64,000 nt of DNA from Burkholderia sp. Bp8992 (GTDB taxonomy: Bacteria > Pseudomonadota > Gammaproteobacteria > Burkholderiales > Burkholderiaceae), in contig NZ_QTQI01000015.1 in assembly GCF_003853705.1 (NCBI RefSeq), positions 1 through 64,000 of the forward strand, given 5' to 3'. This document shows, in pieces, positions 38,357-46,422 of this stretch. The notes beneath the pieces were generated by a model. That model saw only the letters and a list, made by a program, of their open reading frames with translations, ran no database searches and had not been told where the DNA came from. Both the position numbers and the translations under genes were made by a program. Within the stretch, counting starts at the first letter, position 1. The number at the start of each line of letters is the position of its first letter.

Positions 38357-39901
38357 ATGAAGAAAACGCGGATGGCGTCGCTCTGCGAGCAAGGCATTCT
38401 GCTGCTGATCCTGCTTGCCTTCTCGCTGACCGTGCGCGACACCGCATCGCAGGCGATCGCCGAACCGGCGCGGATCACCCTGCCTGCCGCAAACGTCGCA
38501 GTCGCCGTCGAGCGCACGGCCCTCGACAGCGCGCCGTTCGCGATCGCCGTACCGGTGTCGAACGATGCGGACATGTCGATCGAGCCGCCGCCCGCCGGCG
38601 CGCCGCGTTCCACGTTCGACCGCGACCTGCTGCTGATGCCCTGCGTCGCGTACCTGTGGCTGTTCATGCTGTTGACGTGCGTCTACGCCGGACGGCATTA
38701 CGTGTTCAGCCTCGACCGCCTGTTCAAGCCGCAATGCGCGCCCTACCGGACGATCACCCACGGCGAATGGCCGCGGCTCACGGTGTTCGTCGCCGCCCAC
38801 AACGAAGAAGCCGTCGTCGTCGATTGCCTGATGGCGCTGCTGGCGACGACCTACCCGCGCGACAGGCTGACGATCATTCCGGTCAACGACCGCTCGACCG
38901 ACAACACCCGCACGCTGATCGACCAGGTTCATGCACTCGCGCCCGACCTCATCCAGCCGTTTCACCGCGAGACCGGCAAGCCGGGCAAGGCGGCCGCGCT
39001 GAAGGATGCGCTGCGCTTCATCCGCGGCGACATCATGGTGGTGTTCGACGCCGACTACCTGCCGCGCCCGGGGCTGCTGAAGGAACTCGTCGCACCGTTC
39101 TTCGATCCGGAAGTCGGCGCGGTGATGGGCCGCGTCGTGCCGCAGAACGCCGACAGCAACCTGCTCGCGCGGCTGCTCGACCTCGAGCGCGCAGGCGGCT
39201 ACCAGGTCAACCAGCAAGCCCGCAACAACCTCAACCTGGTGCCGCAGTACGGCGGCACGGTCGGTGGTATCCGCAAGAGCGCGCTCGACGCGGTGGGCGG
39301 CTGGCGCGACGACACGCTCGCCGAGGACACCGACATGACCTATCGCCTGCTGCTGAGCGACTGGCGCACGGTCTACCTGAATCACGCCGAATGCTATGAG
39401 GAAGTGCCGGAGCGCTGGGCCGTGCGGGCCCGGCAATTGACGCGCTGGGCGAAAGGACACAACCAGACGCTGCTGCGCTATCTGCTCCCGGTGCTGCGCA
39501 ATCCGCTGATCTCGCGGCGCTGCCGTCTCGACGGCGCGCTGCTGCTCGGCGTGTTCGTGATGCCCGCGCTCCTCGCCGTCGCATGGGGCGCGGCGCTCGC
39601 GCTCTACCTGTTCAACGGCGTCAACTCGACCGCGCTCGGCCTGATCGTGTCGCTGTTCGCGCTGTTTTCGTTCAGCACCTTCGGCAACTTCGGCGTGTTC
39701 TTCGAGATCGTCGTCGCGGCCCGGCTCGACGGCCGCGCGACGCGGCTGCGGCTCGTGCCGGTCAACGTCGTCGGCTTTTGCGTGACGATCGCGGCCGTCG
39801 TCTCCGCGCTATGGGGGCTCACGCTCGACGCCGCATTCCGCCGCGAACTGAAATGGGACAAGACCGAGCGTTTTCGCCGGCAACTGAAACCGGAGCGATG
39901 A
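38357..39901 (+). CDS. membrane glycosyltransferase, GT2 (PgaC/NodC-like polysaccharide synthase)
   Basis: A 514-residue inner-membrane processive synthase. Two N-terminal membrane segments (about 12-27 and 91-111) enclose a periplasmic stretch rich in Ala and Pro. The cytoplasmic GT-A domain has VNDRSTDNT (Asp178), FDADYLPRP (Asp231, Asp233), EDTDMTYR (Glu323, Asp324) and the processivity motif QLTRW (360-364). About three further membrane segments end the protein. The motif order is that of PgaC, NodC and hyaluronan synthases, which polymerise UDP-GlcNAc-type donors and extrude the chain. It heads a four-gene block with gaps of 3 to 13 bases. The donor, perhaps UDP-GlcNAc or UDP-ManNAc, is inferred from wecB and glmS nearby. 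Confidence 0.88.
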   Translation: MKKTRMASLCEQGILLLILLAFSLTVRDTASQAIAEPARITLPAANVAVAVERTALDSAPFAIAVPVSNDADMSIEPPPAGAPRSTFDRDLLLMPCVAYLWLFMLLTCVYAGRHYVFSLDRLFKPQCAPYRTITHGEWPRLTVFVAAHNEEAVVVDCLMALLATTYPRDRLTIIPVNDRSTDNTRTLIDQVHALAPDLIQPFHRETGKPGKAAALKDALRFIRGDIMVVFDADYLPRPGLLKELVAPFFDPEVGAVMGRVVPQNADSNLLARLLDLERAGGYQVNQQARNNLNLVPQYGGTVGGIRKSALDAVGGWRDDTLAEDTDMTYRLLLSDWRTVYLNHAECYEEVPERWAVRARQLTRWAKGHNQTLLRYLLPVLRNPLISRRCRLDGALLLGVFVMPALLAVAWGAALALYLFNGVNSTALGLIVSLFALFSFSTFGNFGVFFEIVVAARLDGRATRLRLVPVNVVGFCVTIAAVVSALWGLTLDAAFRRELKWDKTERFRRQLKPER

Positions 39902-39904
39902 TCG

Positions 39905-40900
39905 ATGACGACCTTCAATGTGATGGTGCCGGTGGCCGGTGTGCTCAGCCTCCCGTTCCTGCCGATGCTGCATGAACTGATCCGGCGCAGCGACGTCGCG
40001 GCGCTGCCGATCGGCGACGGTCCGTTCGTCGATCAGGCATTGCTCGCCACGCGATGGCACGACGCGCTGCGGGCGGACGCGGCCGGCGAACCGCCGGCCG
40101 ATCCGTCCGCCGCACCGCCCTGGCAAACACTCGGGCTGGCCGTACAGCATGCCGACATGATTCACGTTGCACACGACGAGCATCGCGACGACGTGCTCCA
40201 TGCCGATCGCGAGATCACGCTCGACGGCGGCGCCCGCGCGGCGTATGCGTTCGCCGGCGAACGCATCGACATTCACGCGGGAGCGACGATCGGCGCGCTG
40301 GCGCACGCGCCGCAGATCGACGTCGACGGCGCGGTGCTGCGCGGCGTCGTGGTCGGCGGCACGGTGCACCTGCACGGCGCCGGCGGATTCGCGTGCCTGT
40401 ACGGCGAACCGATCGTCTTCGGCGCTGCGCCGGGCACACGCGCCGCCGACATGCCTGCCGCACCGCGCCGCGCGATCTCGCTCACCCGCCACTTCGCGTC
40501 GCTGCCGCATCGCTACCTGCACGGCCGCTACCTGGCGCATTGCGACGTGCGCCTGCCCGCGAACACGGTCGTGCAAGGCAACCTCATCGTCGACGGCACG
40601 CTCGTGCTCGGCGAAGGCTGCGTGCTGCGCGGCAGCGTCAAGGCACATCGCGTCGAGCTCGAACGTCACGCATTACTGCACGGCGCCGTGTTTGCGCGCG
40701 ACGACGTGCTGCTCGCCAATGCGAGCTGCATCGACGGCGTCGTGTCGGCCGGCGGCCTGCTGCGGCTGACCGGTGCGCGCATCGGCGTCGCCGGCCATCC
40801 TGTCAGCGCGTGTGCGCGCGATGTCTCGGTCGTCGGTCATGCATGCGTGCATGGCGACCTCGTCGCGTGGCGCAGCGGCTGGTTCCACGCATCCCGTTAA
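39905..40900 (+). CDS. bactofilin/beta-helix-like polymer-forming protein
   Basis: A 331-residue protein starting three bases after the glycosyltransferase stop. The centre and the C-terminal half are a run of short repeats with turns and small residues: GATIGALAHAPQIDVDGAVL, VVVGGTVHLHGAGGF, VVQGNLIVDGTLVLGEGCVL, RGSVKAHRVELERHALLHGA. These repeats suggest a right-handed beta-helix like bactofilins (DUF583) or left-handed hexapeptide proteins. It has no signal peptide and no clear membrane anchor beyond a mildly hydrophobic start. It may form a cytoplasmic scaffold for the synthase; this is inference. Confidence 0.6.
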   Translation: MTTFNVMVPVAGVLSLPFLPMLHELIRRSDVAALPIGDGPFVDQALLATRWHDALRADAAGEPPADPSAAPPWQTLGLAVQHADMIHVAHDEHRDDVLHADREITLDGGARAAYAFAGERIDIHAGATIGALAHAPQIDVDGAVLRGVVVGGTVHLHGAGGFACLYGEPIVFGAAPGTRAADMPAAPRRAISLTRHFASLPHRYLHGRYLAHCDVRLPANTVVQGNLIVDGTLVLGEGCVLRGSVKAHRVELERHALLHGAVFARDDVLLANASCIDGVVSAGGLLRLTGARIGVAGHPVSACARDVSVVGHACVHGDLVAWRSGWFHASR

Positions 40901-40910
40901 GGAGCGCCCC

Positions 40911-41924
40911 ATGTCCGATCGCCCCTGCCATCGCGGCCCGCGCGTGCCGGTTGCCACCCTCGCGGTGCTGTGCGGCGTCGCCTTTGGTACGCCATCGGTG
41001 CTGGCGGCACTGCCGGACGACAGCGCCGCCGCGCCGCCCGTGCAGCCACCCGACGTCCCGACCGTCATCACGCCACGGCCGCGCGACGAATCCACGTTCG
41101 TGCGCGTCAGTGCCGACGGCCTGCCGGACGGCGTGTCGCTCGCCGAGTTCACGCCTGACGATACGAACCGACCGCCGCTGCCCGATGCAATCGTCACACA
41201 TGTCCAGGCACCCCAAGAAAAGCACGCCGAACTGTCGCTCGGCTATTCGAGCGCGCATCTGACACACGGCTACGGCGACTGGTACGGCGTGCATCTACGC
41301 GGTGTCTACCAGGATGGCGGACGCACCGTGCTCGGCGAACTCGCGCAACTGCACCGCTTCGGCGAGAACACGCAGCTCGGCTCGCTGACCTACGTGCAGG
41401 ATATCGGCCCCGACTGGTTCGGCGGAATCGGCTTTGCCGGCACTACGTCGGGGACGATCCTGCCGAGCGCACGCGTCGACCTGTCGATCAATCGCAAGCT
41501 ATTGCCGGATCGTTCGCTGGTCGTGTCGCTGGGCGCCGGCCACGCATGGAACCGCAGCGGCCATCGCGACCAGCTCTATCACGCCGGCGTGATCTGGTAC
41601 GCGCTGCCGAAATGGATCTTCGAGGCGGGCACGAACTACACGGTCGATTCGCCCGGATCGGTGAAGGCGCCCGCCTATTACGGCGCCGTCACCTACGGCG
41701 AAGTCGGCAAGAGCGTGATCGTGCTGCGCGGGGGGTTCGGCCGCGAGGCCTACCAGGTCACCGGCTCCGGCTCGCAGATCGCGGATTTCCGCAGCCACGA
41801 GATCGACGCGAAATGGCGCTACTGGTTCACGCGCAAGTGGGGAACGCAGCTCGAGTTCGACTACTACCACAACCCGTACTACTCACGGATCGGCGGCGAG
41901 CTGAGCGTGTTCTATCGCTGGTAG
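40911..41924 (+). CDS. YaiO-family outer-membrane beta-barrel protein
   Basis: A 337-residue exported protein. After a signal peptide (VATLAVLCGVAFGTPSVLAA) and a proline-rich periplasmic linker (about 40-100), the sequence EKHAELSLGYSSAHLTHGYG begins a barrel of alternating strands, with DWYGVHLRGVYQDGGRTVLG and ending GGELSVFYRW with an aromatic terminus. This matches the YaiO outer-membrane domain, which is found with exopolysaccharide synthases in Bacteroidetes and proteobacteria. AAGGAG precedes the ATG. The barrel may export the polymer or hold it at the surface. Confidence 0.75.
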   Translation: MSDRPCHRGPRVPVATLAVLCGVAFGTPSVLAALPDDSAAAPPVQPPDVPTVITPRPRDESTFVRVSADGLPDGVSLAEFTPDDTNRPPLPDAIVTHVQAPQEKHAELSLGYSSAHLTHGYGDWYGVHLRGVYQDGGRTVLGELAQLHRFGENTQLGSLTYVQDIGPDWFGGIGFAGTTSGTILPSARVDLSINRKLLPDRSLVVSLGAGHAWNRSGHRDQLYHAGVIWYALPKWIFEAGTNYTVDSPGSVKAPAYYGAVTYGEVGKSVIVLRGGFGREAYQVTGSGSQIADFRSHEIDAKWRYWFTRKWGTQLEFDYYHNPYYSRIGGELSVFYRW

Positions 41925-41937
41925 CCGGGCGGGCGCC

Positions 41938-42708
41938 ATGCAGACGCATCCCGTCCGTCCTCCCGCCGACCGTTCGCTGCGGATTCATGCCCATCCGCAG
42001 CGCTGGCTGTCGTCGATCGCACTGCTGACGCCTGCGCTGTATGCATCGCTGTGGGTCGGCTTGCCGATCGCCTGGCGCTACTGGCGCGCGGTGATGGTCT
42101 GGGGCGCATACCAGATCGATCCGGCGCTGCACGTGATCGTGATCGGCTATCCGCCCGATGCGCCGCGCGTACCGCTGCTGTCGATCGACGTCGCCGCGCG
42201 CATGCCGGGCGACGTGCTGCTGGCCCTCACCGCGGCGCTCTGCGCGATCGGCTTCGGCGCGTCCTTCATACAACACCGGAACTGGCTGCCCGTTGCATAT
42301 CTGTTACGTATCGCGAGCTTCACCCAGCTACTGATTTGCGTGTATTTCTGGCTCGCGCCCGGCACGTTTCCGTATGTCCCGTTGCTGCATCTGCGCGACA
42401 TGTTCGTGCTGCTCGGTGCGGCGATCGCGATGATCCCGCTGGTGATGGCGGCGTTGTACTACCCGCTCGATTTCTCGCTGCTGCAGAAGGCATTCGCGTC
42501 GGCACTGGTGCTCGGCTACTTCATCTTCGCGCTGCCGTTCGTGATGCTGCTGCACGCGATGATCATCCATCACGGCACGCTGCTGTTCCTGCCGTTCTGC
42601 TATTTCCTGCTCGGCGGACCGCTGCTGATCGGCTTGCTGGTCACGCTCTACACCTACTGCGCGAGCTGGCCCGGCGCGCTGACGCGCGACACCGATTCCG
42701 TCTGCTGA
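41938..42708 (+). CDS. polytopic inner-membrane protein of unknown function
   Basis: A 256-residue protein with about six membrane segments, starting 13 bases behind the YaiO gene. Hydrophobic runs include WLSSIALLTPALYASLWVGL, MFVLLGAAIAMIPLVMAAL and ALVLGYFIFALPFVMLLHAM. No family is recognised. The position, as last gene of the synthase block, suggests an accessory subunit of the glycosyltransferase (as PgaD is for PgaC) or a chain-modifying membrane protein. It is followed by a 335-base gap. Confidence 0.6.
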   Translation: MQTHPVRPPADRSLRIHAHPQRWLSSIALLTPALYASLWVGLPIAWRYWRAVMVWGAYQIDPALHVIVIGYPPDAPRVPLLSIDVAARMPGDVLLALTAALCAIGFGASFIQHRNWLPVAYLLRIASFTQLLICVYFWLAPGTFPYVPLLHLRDMFVLLGAAIAMIPLVMAALYYPLDFSLLQKAFASALVLGYFIFALPFVMLLHAMIIHHGTLLFLPFCYFLLGGPLLIGLLVTLYTYCASWPGALTRDTDSVC

Positions 42709-42818
42709 TTTCGCACGCAAACGTGCCGTATCAGCGATGAAACGAATCCATTGCGTTTGCTGCCGCGCCGCGCGACTCGCGTTACATGAAGCCAGCAGGT
42801 CCGGGCCTCCGGCGCAAA

Positions 42819-42834
42819 TGGCACGTTGTTCGCT
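42819..42834 (+). promoter_or_regulatory. sigma-54 (-24/-12) promoter-like element before the deacetylase gene
   Basis: TGGCACGTTGTTCGCT: the -24 part TGGCACG is perfect, GG and GC are ten bases apart, and the -12 part is TCGCT instead of TTGCT. It sits in the 335-base gap between the two blocks of the polysaccharide locus and would start transcription near 42845, about 0.2 kb before the deacetylase gene. The rest of the gap shows no gene. Confidence 0.6.
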
Positions 42835-43043
42835 TCACTCAATGCGTCGCATCGAGTCCTTTCGTCAACGACGACAGCGCGACGTACCGACGTATCCCGT
42901 TGGTCCGGCTGGCGCCGACAGGTGCCGCTCGATGCCCGACGCACCGGACAGCCGCACACACCTGCGGGGCAGGATTGGTCGACCTGGCGGCACGCGCATC
43001 ACGGCTGCCGCACGCCCCCCATTCCTTGAGCGAGGAGTACACC

Positions 43044-45194
43044 ATGTTGGCAAAGTCAGGCAAGTTCTTGCGGATCCTGTTCGCGTTGCTCGCGCTCGCG
43101 TTCGCATTCAGTCCGGGCGGCGTTCGGGCGGCCACCAACCAGCTCATCCTGCTGGTGCCGAACACGCTGACGTTGCCCGATCCGCGCGTGTCCGCATGGC
43201 TCGACACCGCACAAGAGGAAGGACTGCAGATCACGGTGATGACCGACAGCCAGTTCATGGCGGCCGGCGCGTCGCTGTCGCAGTATCCCGGCCTGATCCT
43301 GCCCGATCAGGTGCATACGACGGCCGACGACACGCTCGTCACGGCGATCCAGAACTATGCGCTCAACGGCGGCAAGGTGATGCTCGTCTACGATTTCGGC
43401 GTGCTGAATTCCGCCGGCTTCTACGTGAGCCCGAAATCGCGCTTCAGCAGCATGGTGGGCGTCGACTATGTGTTGTATGACCAATACGGCGGCAACATGA
43501 TCGGCCTCGGCAACGTGACCGGCATGAGCAGCTGGCTGCGCACGCTCCAGGTGCCTCCCGGCAAGTCGATGGCGTGGACCACGACGGCTTCGGCCACGAC
43601 GACCGCCAGCGTCATGGCCGCGGCGACCACCGGCAACGCGAAGACGAGCAACGCGCCGAAGCAGACCACCGGTAGCGCGCTCTATCTGTCCGGCAGTCCG
43701 TCGAACCCCGGCGGCCTCGCCAACTACAACCACGGCGCATGGTTCCAGTACGACACGCCTCCTGCAGGCAGCGGCCTGCTGAACCAGACGGCGCCGAAGC
43801 TGACCGGCGTCGCGAACGGCAAGCAGGTGAAGTCCGGCACGTATAGCGCCAACTCGCTCGTCAGCACCACGACCGGCAAGGCGGCAACCGCGCTCGCCTC
43901 CACGATGGCGACGACCACCGACACGCTCGAAGGCATCTCCGGCTATGTGTACGGATTCCTGACCTATCCGAGTTTCGTCACGCAGGGGACCTACACCGGC
44001 ACGACGATCCTGACCTCGCCGACGTTCGGGCTGGTGTCCGGCTACAACACATATGGCAACGGCGGCGTCCTGTTCGTCAACCTGCCGCTCGCCTACCTCG
44101 ACGGCCAGACCGACGGCATGCTGATCCACGGCTACCTGCACTATTTCGGCACGCAGATGCTGAACCTGCCGTCGCTGTCGCCGCTGCCGAAGGCGATGGC
44201 CGGGCTGGTGTTCAACTGGCATTTCTGCGCGGGCGACCAGATCCAGCCGGCGCTCCAGTTGAAGAACCTCGGCGTGTGGAACAATGGGCCCTTCTCGCTG
44301 GTAATCACGGCCGGCCCCGATGAAGCGACGTTCGGCGACGGCAACGGCATCAACCTCGCCAACAACCCGACCGCGCAGAATCTCGTCAAGTATCTCGTGA
44401 GCAAGGGTCAGCACGTCGGCAGCCACGGCGGCTGGATTCACGACTACTGGGGAGCCAATGCCAGCGAAACGAACGCGAGCACGTTCACGCAGTACCTGGT
44501 GATGAACCATCAGGCCGTCCAGGCAGCGACGGGCCAACCGGACGTCGAGTACGCGGCACCGGAAGGCAACACGCCGACCTGGTCGGTCAACTGGCTCGAA
44601 AGCAACGGCTTCAACGGCTATTACTTCACCGGTCACACCGGCTCGGCGCCGACCCGCGCATACCGCAACGGCGCGCTGCTGAACCCGGGCCTGTGGGCTT
44701 ACCCGGTGATGCCGTTCGGCAAGTACGCGACGTTCGAAGAGTTCCAGCAATACGCGGTGCCGACGTCCGACGTGAACAACTGGTATGCAGCCCTGATGAA
44801 CTTCGTCGTCGCGAACCGCACCAGCCGGCTGATCTATGCACACCCGCTCGGCGCGTCGTCCTACACGTCGACGTTGAACGCGATCTTCTCGCAAGCGAAT
44901 ACGCTGAAGCTGCTCGGTCAGTTCAAGTGGTACACGATGAGCGACATCACGATCTTCGATCGTGCACGCCTGAACGTCACATGGTCGGCCACCGACACGG
45001 GCAGCAGCTGGTCATTCGCCGCCAGCCACCCGACGAGCCTTGCGAACATGACCTGGTTGCTGCCGAAGAAGGCCTACGCACTGCCGGTCATCACGCAAGG
45101 CCTTGGCAGCGTCGTCATCACCGACTCGATGTACTGGCTCGTGACCGCGAACAGCGGCACCAGCATCAAGTTCACCAGCGCCAAGGTGCACTGA
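43044..45194 (+). CDS. large exported, divergent polysaccharide deacetylase-like protein
   Basis: A 716-residue exported protein. After the signal peptide (FLRILFALLALAFAFSPGGV, cut near RAA) an amidotransferase-like domain (about 32-165, LILLVPNTLTLPDPRV, YPGLILPDQVHT, YALNGGKVMLVYDFG) is followed by a Thr/Ala/Ser-rich insert (170-300). The C-terminal domain has spaced motifs like those of NodB/PelA/Agd3 deacetylases: NWHFCAGDQ (391-399), SHGGWIHDYW (460-469, His461 and His466), YAAPEGNTP (503-511) and YAHPLG (598-603). GAGGAG precedes the ATG. It probably removes acetyl groups from an amino-sugar polymer in the periplasm. The assignment is by motif spacing only; Agd3-like fungal enzymes share the same two-domain layout. 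Confidence 0.65.
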   Translation: MLAKSGKFLRILFALLALAFAFSPGGVRAATNQLILLVPNTLTLPDPRVSAWLDTAQEEGLQITVMTDSQFMAAGASLSQYPGLILPDQVHTTADDTLVTAIQNYALNGGKVMLVYDFGVLNSAGFYVSPKSRFSSMVGVDYVLYDQYGGNMIGLGNVTGMSSWLRTLQVPPGKSMAWTTTASATTTASVMAAATTGNAKTSNAPKQTTGSALYLSGSPSNPGGLANYNHGAWFQYDTPPAGSGLLNQTAPKLTGVANGKQVKSGTYSANSLVSTTTGKAATALASTMATTTDTLEGISGYVYGFLTYPSFVTQGTYTGTTILTSPTFGLVSGYNTYGNGGVLFVNLPLAYLDGQTDGMLIHGYLHYFGTQMLNLPSLSPLPKAMAGLVFNWHFCAGDQIQPALQLKNLGVWNNGPFSLVITAGPDEATFGDGNGINLANNPTAQNLVKYLVSKGQHVGSHGGWIHDYWGANASETNASTFTQYLVMNHQAVQAATGQPDVEYAAPEGNTPTWSVNWLESNGFNGYYFTGHTGSAPTRAYRNGALLNPGLWAYPVMPFGKYATFEEFQQYAVPTSDVNNWYAALMNFVVANRTSRLIYAHPLGASSYTSTLNAIFSQANTLKLLGQFKWYTMSDITIFDRARLNVTWSATDTGSSWSFAASHPTSLANMTWLLPKKAYALPVITQGLGSVVITDSMYWLVTANSGTSIKFTSAKVH

Positions 45195-45285
45195 GCCGCA
45201 ACTCGACCCACCCGCCGGCGCGCGACGCGGCCAACGTCGCGCCCGGCGGCATTTGCGCAGGACCACCGCGCAGGAGCCCCCGATC

Positions 45286-46374
45286 ATGAACCGGCCCGCG
45301 CTGTTCCCGGCCGCACGCGCACGCGTGGCGGCCACCGCCCGGCTATGCCGCCTGTGGCGCGTTGCCTGCTGTGTGTCGGCATTCGGCTTCGCGCTGCACG
45401 CAGGCGCCGCCGAGCTCCAGCTCAACGGACTCTACCAGCGCCCCGACGGCGCGATCACCGTGCGCCTGAATGGCGCCGGCATCGATCCGTATTTCGCGGC
45501 GAAGGCGCTGCTCGCCGCCGCCGACGCCGGGCTCGACACCCACCAGGCCGCACTCGCGTGGATCGCGTGGCTGTTGCCGCGCCAGCGCCCCGACGGCGGC
45601 TTCGATCGCTACTGCTTGAAGAGCGGCCAGTACAGCGCCTGCGCGGAAGCCGACGCCGACGACGCGATGATGGCCACCTGGATCGAACTGCTCTCCCGCT
45701 TCGCGCCGCCCGACGGCATGCCCGCCGCGTGGGAACTCAGCCTGAACCGCGCGGGTGCGCATCTGGACACGCTGCTCAGCAAGCCCACCGGCGTCTATCA
45801 GATCTCGTCCACGCTGCACGTCGCGCTGCTGATGGACAACGTCGAGGTCCACAGCGCGTTCCAGGCGCTCGCCGCGTACTACGTCCGGCATGCCGACAAC
45901 ACACACGCGAGCCCGTGGCGCCAGCGCGCCGACCGGCTCTCGTCCGCGATCCTGAAGGTGTTCTGGCGCGGCACGCAATCCGGCTTTCGCGCGAGCACGC
46001 AGCGCATCAGCGACACGACCTTCTATCCGGCGAAAGTCGCGCAGATCTTCCCGCTCCTGTCGGGGATTCAGGTTCCCGATCAATCGAACGAGGCGATCTA
46101 CGCGCAGTGGATGCAGAAATACGGCAAGACCTGGCTGCAACTGGCCGGCAGCGATTATCCATGGGGCTTGATTGCGCTGGTCGCATTCAAGATGAATGAC
46201 TGGAACACGGTCGCCTGCTGGCATGCGCGATCGGGCCCGTACCGGCATGGTGCGCACTGGAACGTACTGGAGGAATCGCTTTATCTCGCATTCGAAAGCA
46301 GGATGGCCGACCCCGTCGCGCCCGCTCAGTGCGGCTTCACGACGGCCGAGGCAACGGAGACTGCGGCGCGCTGA
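45286..46374 (+). CDS. exported helical-toroid protein, possible glycoside hydrolase
   Basis: A 362-residue protein with signal peptide (LWRVACCVSAFGFALHAGAA). The mature part is a series of paired helices with acidic turns: LLPRQRPDGGFDRYC, EADADDAMMATWIELLSRF, VYQISSTLHVALLMDNVEVH and NEAIYAQWMQKYGKTWLQLA. The DADDAMMATWIELL segment recalls the DAD-type motif of GH8 enzymes such as BcsZ, which clip the product of exopolysaccharide synthases. A general acid is not certain, so enzyme activity is inference. It sits between the deacetylase and glmS genes. CAGGAG is just before the ATG at 45286. Confidence 0.5.
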   Translation: MNRPALFPAARARVAATARLCRLWRVACCVSAFGFALHAGAAELQLNGLYQRPDGAITVRLNGAGIDPYFAAKALLAAADAGLDTHQAALAWIAWLLPRQRPDGGFDRYCLKSGQYSACAEADADDAMMATWIELLSRFAPPDGMPAAWELSLNRAGAHLDTLLSKPTGVYQISSTLHVALLMDNVEVHSAFQALAAYYVRHADNTHASPWRQRADRLSSAILKVFWRGTQSGFRASTQRISDTTFYPAKVAQIFPLLSGIQVPDQSNEAIYAQWMQKYGKTWLQLAGSDYPWGLIALVAFKMNDWNTVACWHARSGPYRHGAHWNVLEESLYLAFESRMADPVAPAQCGFTTAEATETAAR

Positions 46375-46422
46375 CACGGCGTGCATGCGCTCCGGCAAAA
46401 TCGACAGGGAAGGAGACGTGTC

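Noticed and set aside
43056-44894. 612-codon minus-strand frame opposite the deacetylase-like gene
   Set aside because: The plus-strand gene has a signal peptide, ribosome site and motifs; the minus frame has only Arg/Val/Ala-rich sequence.
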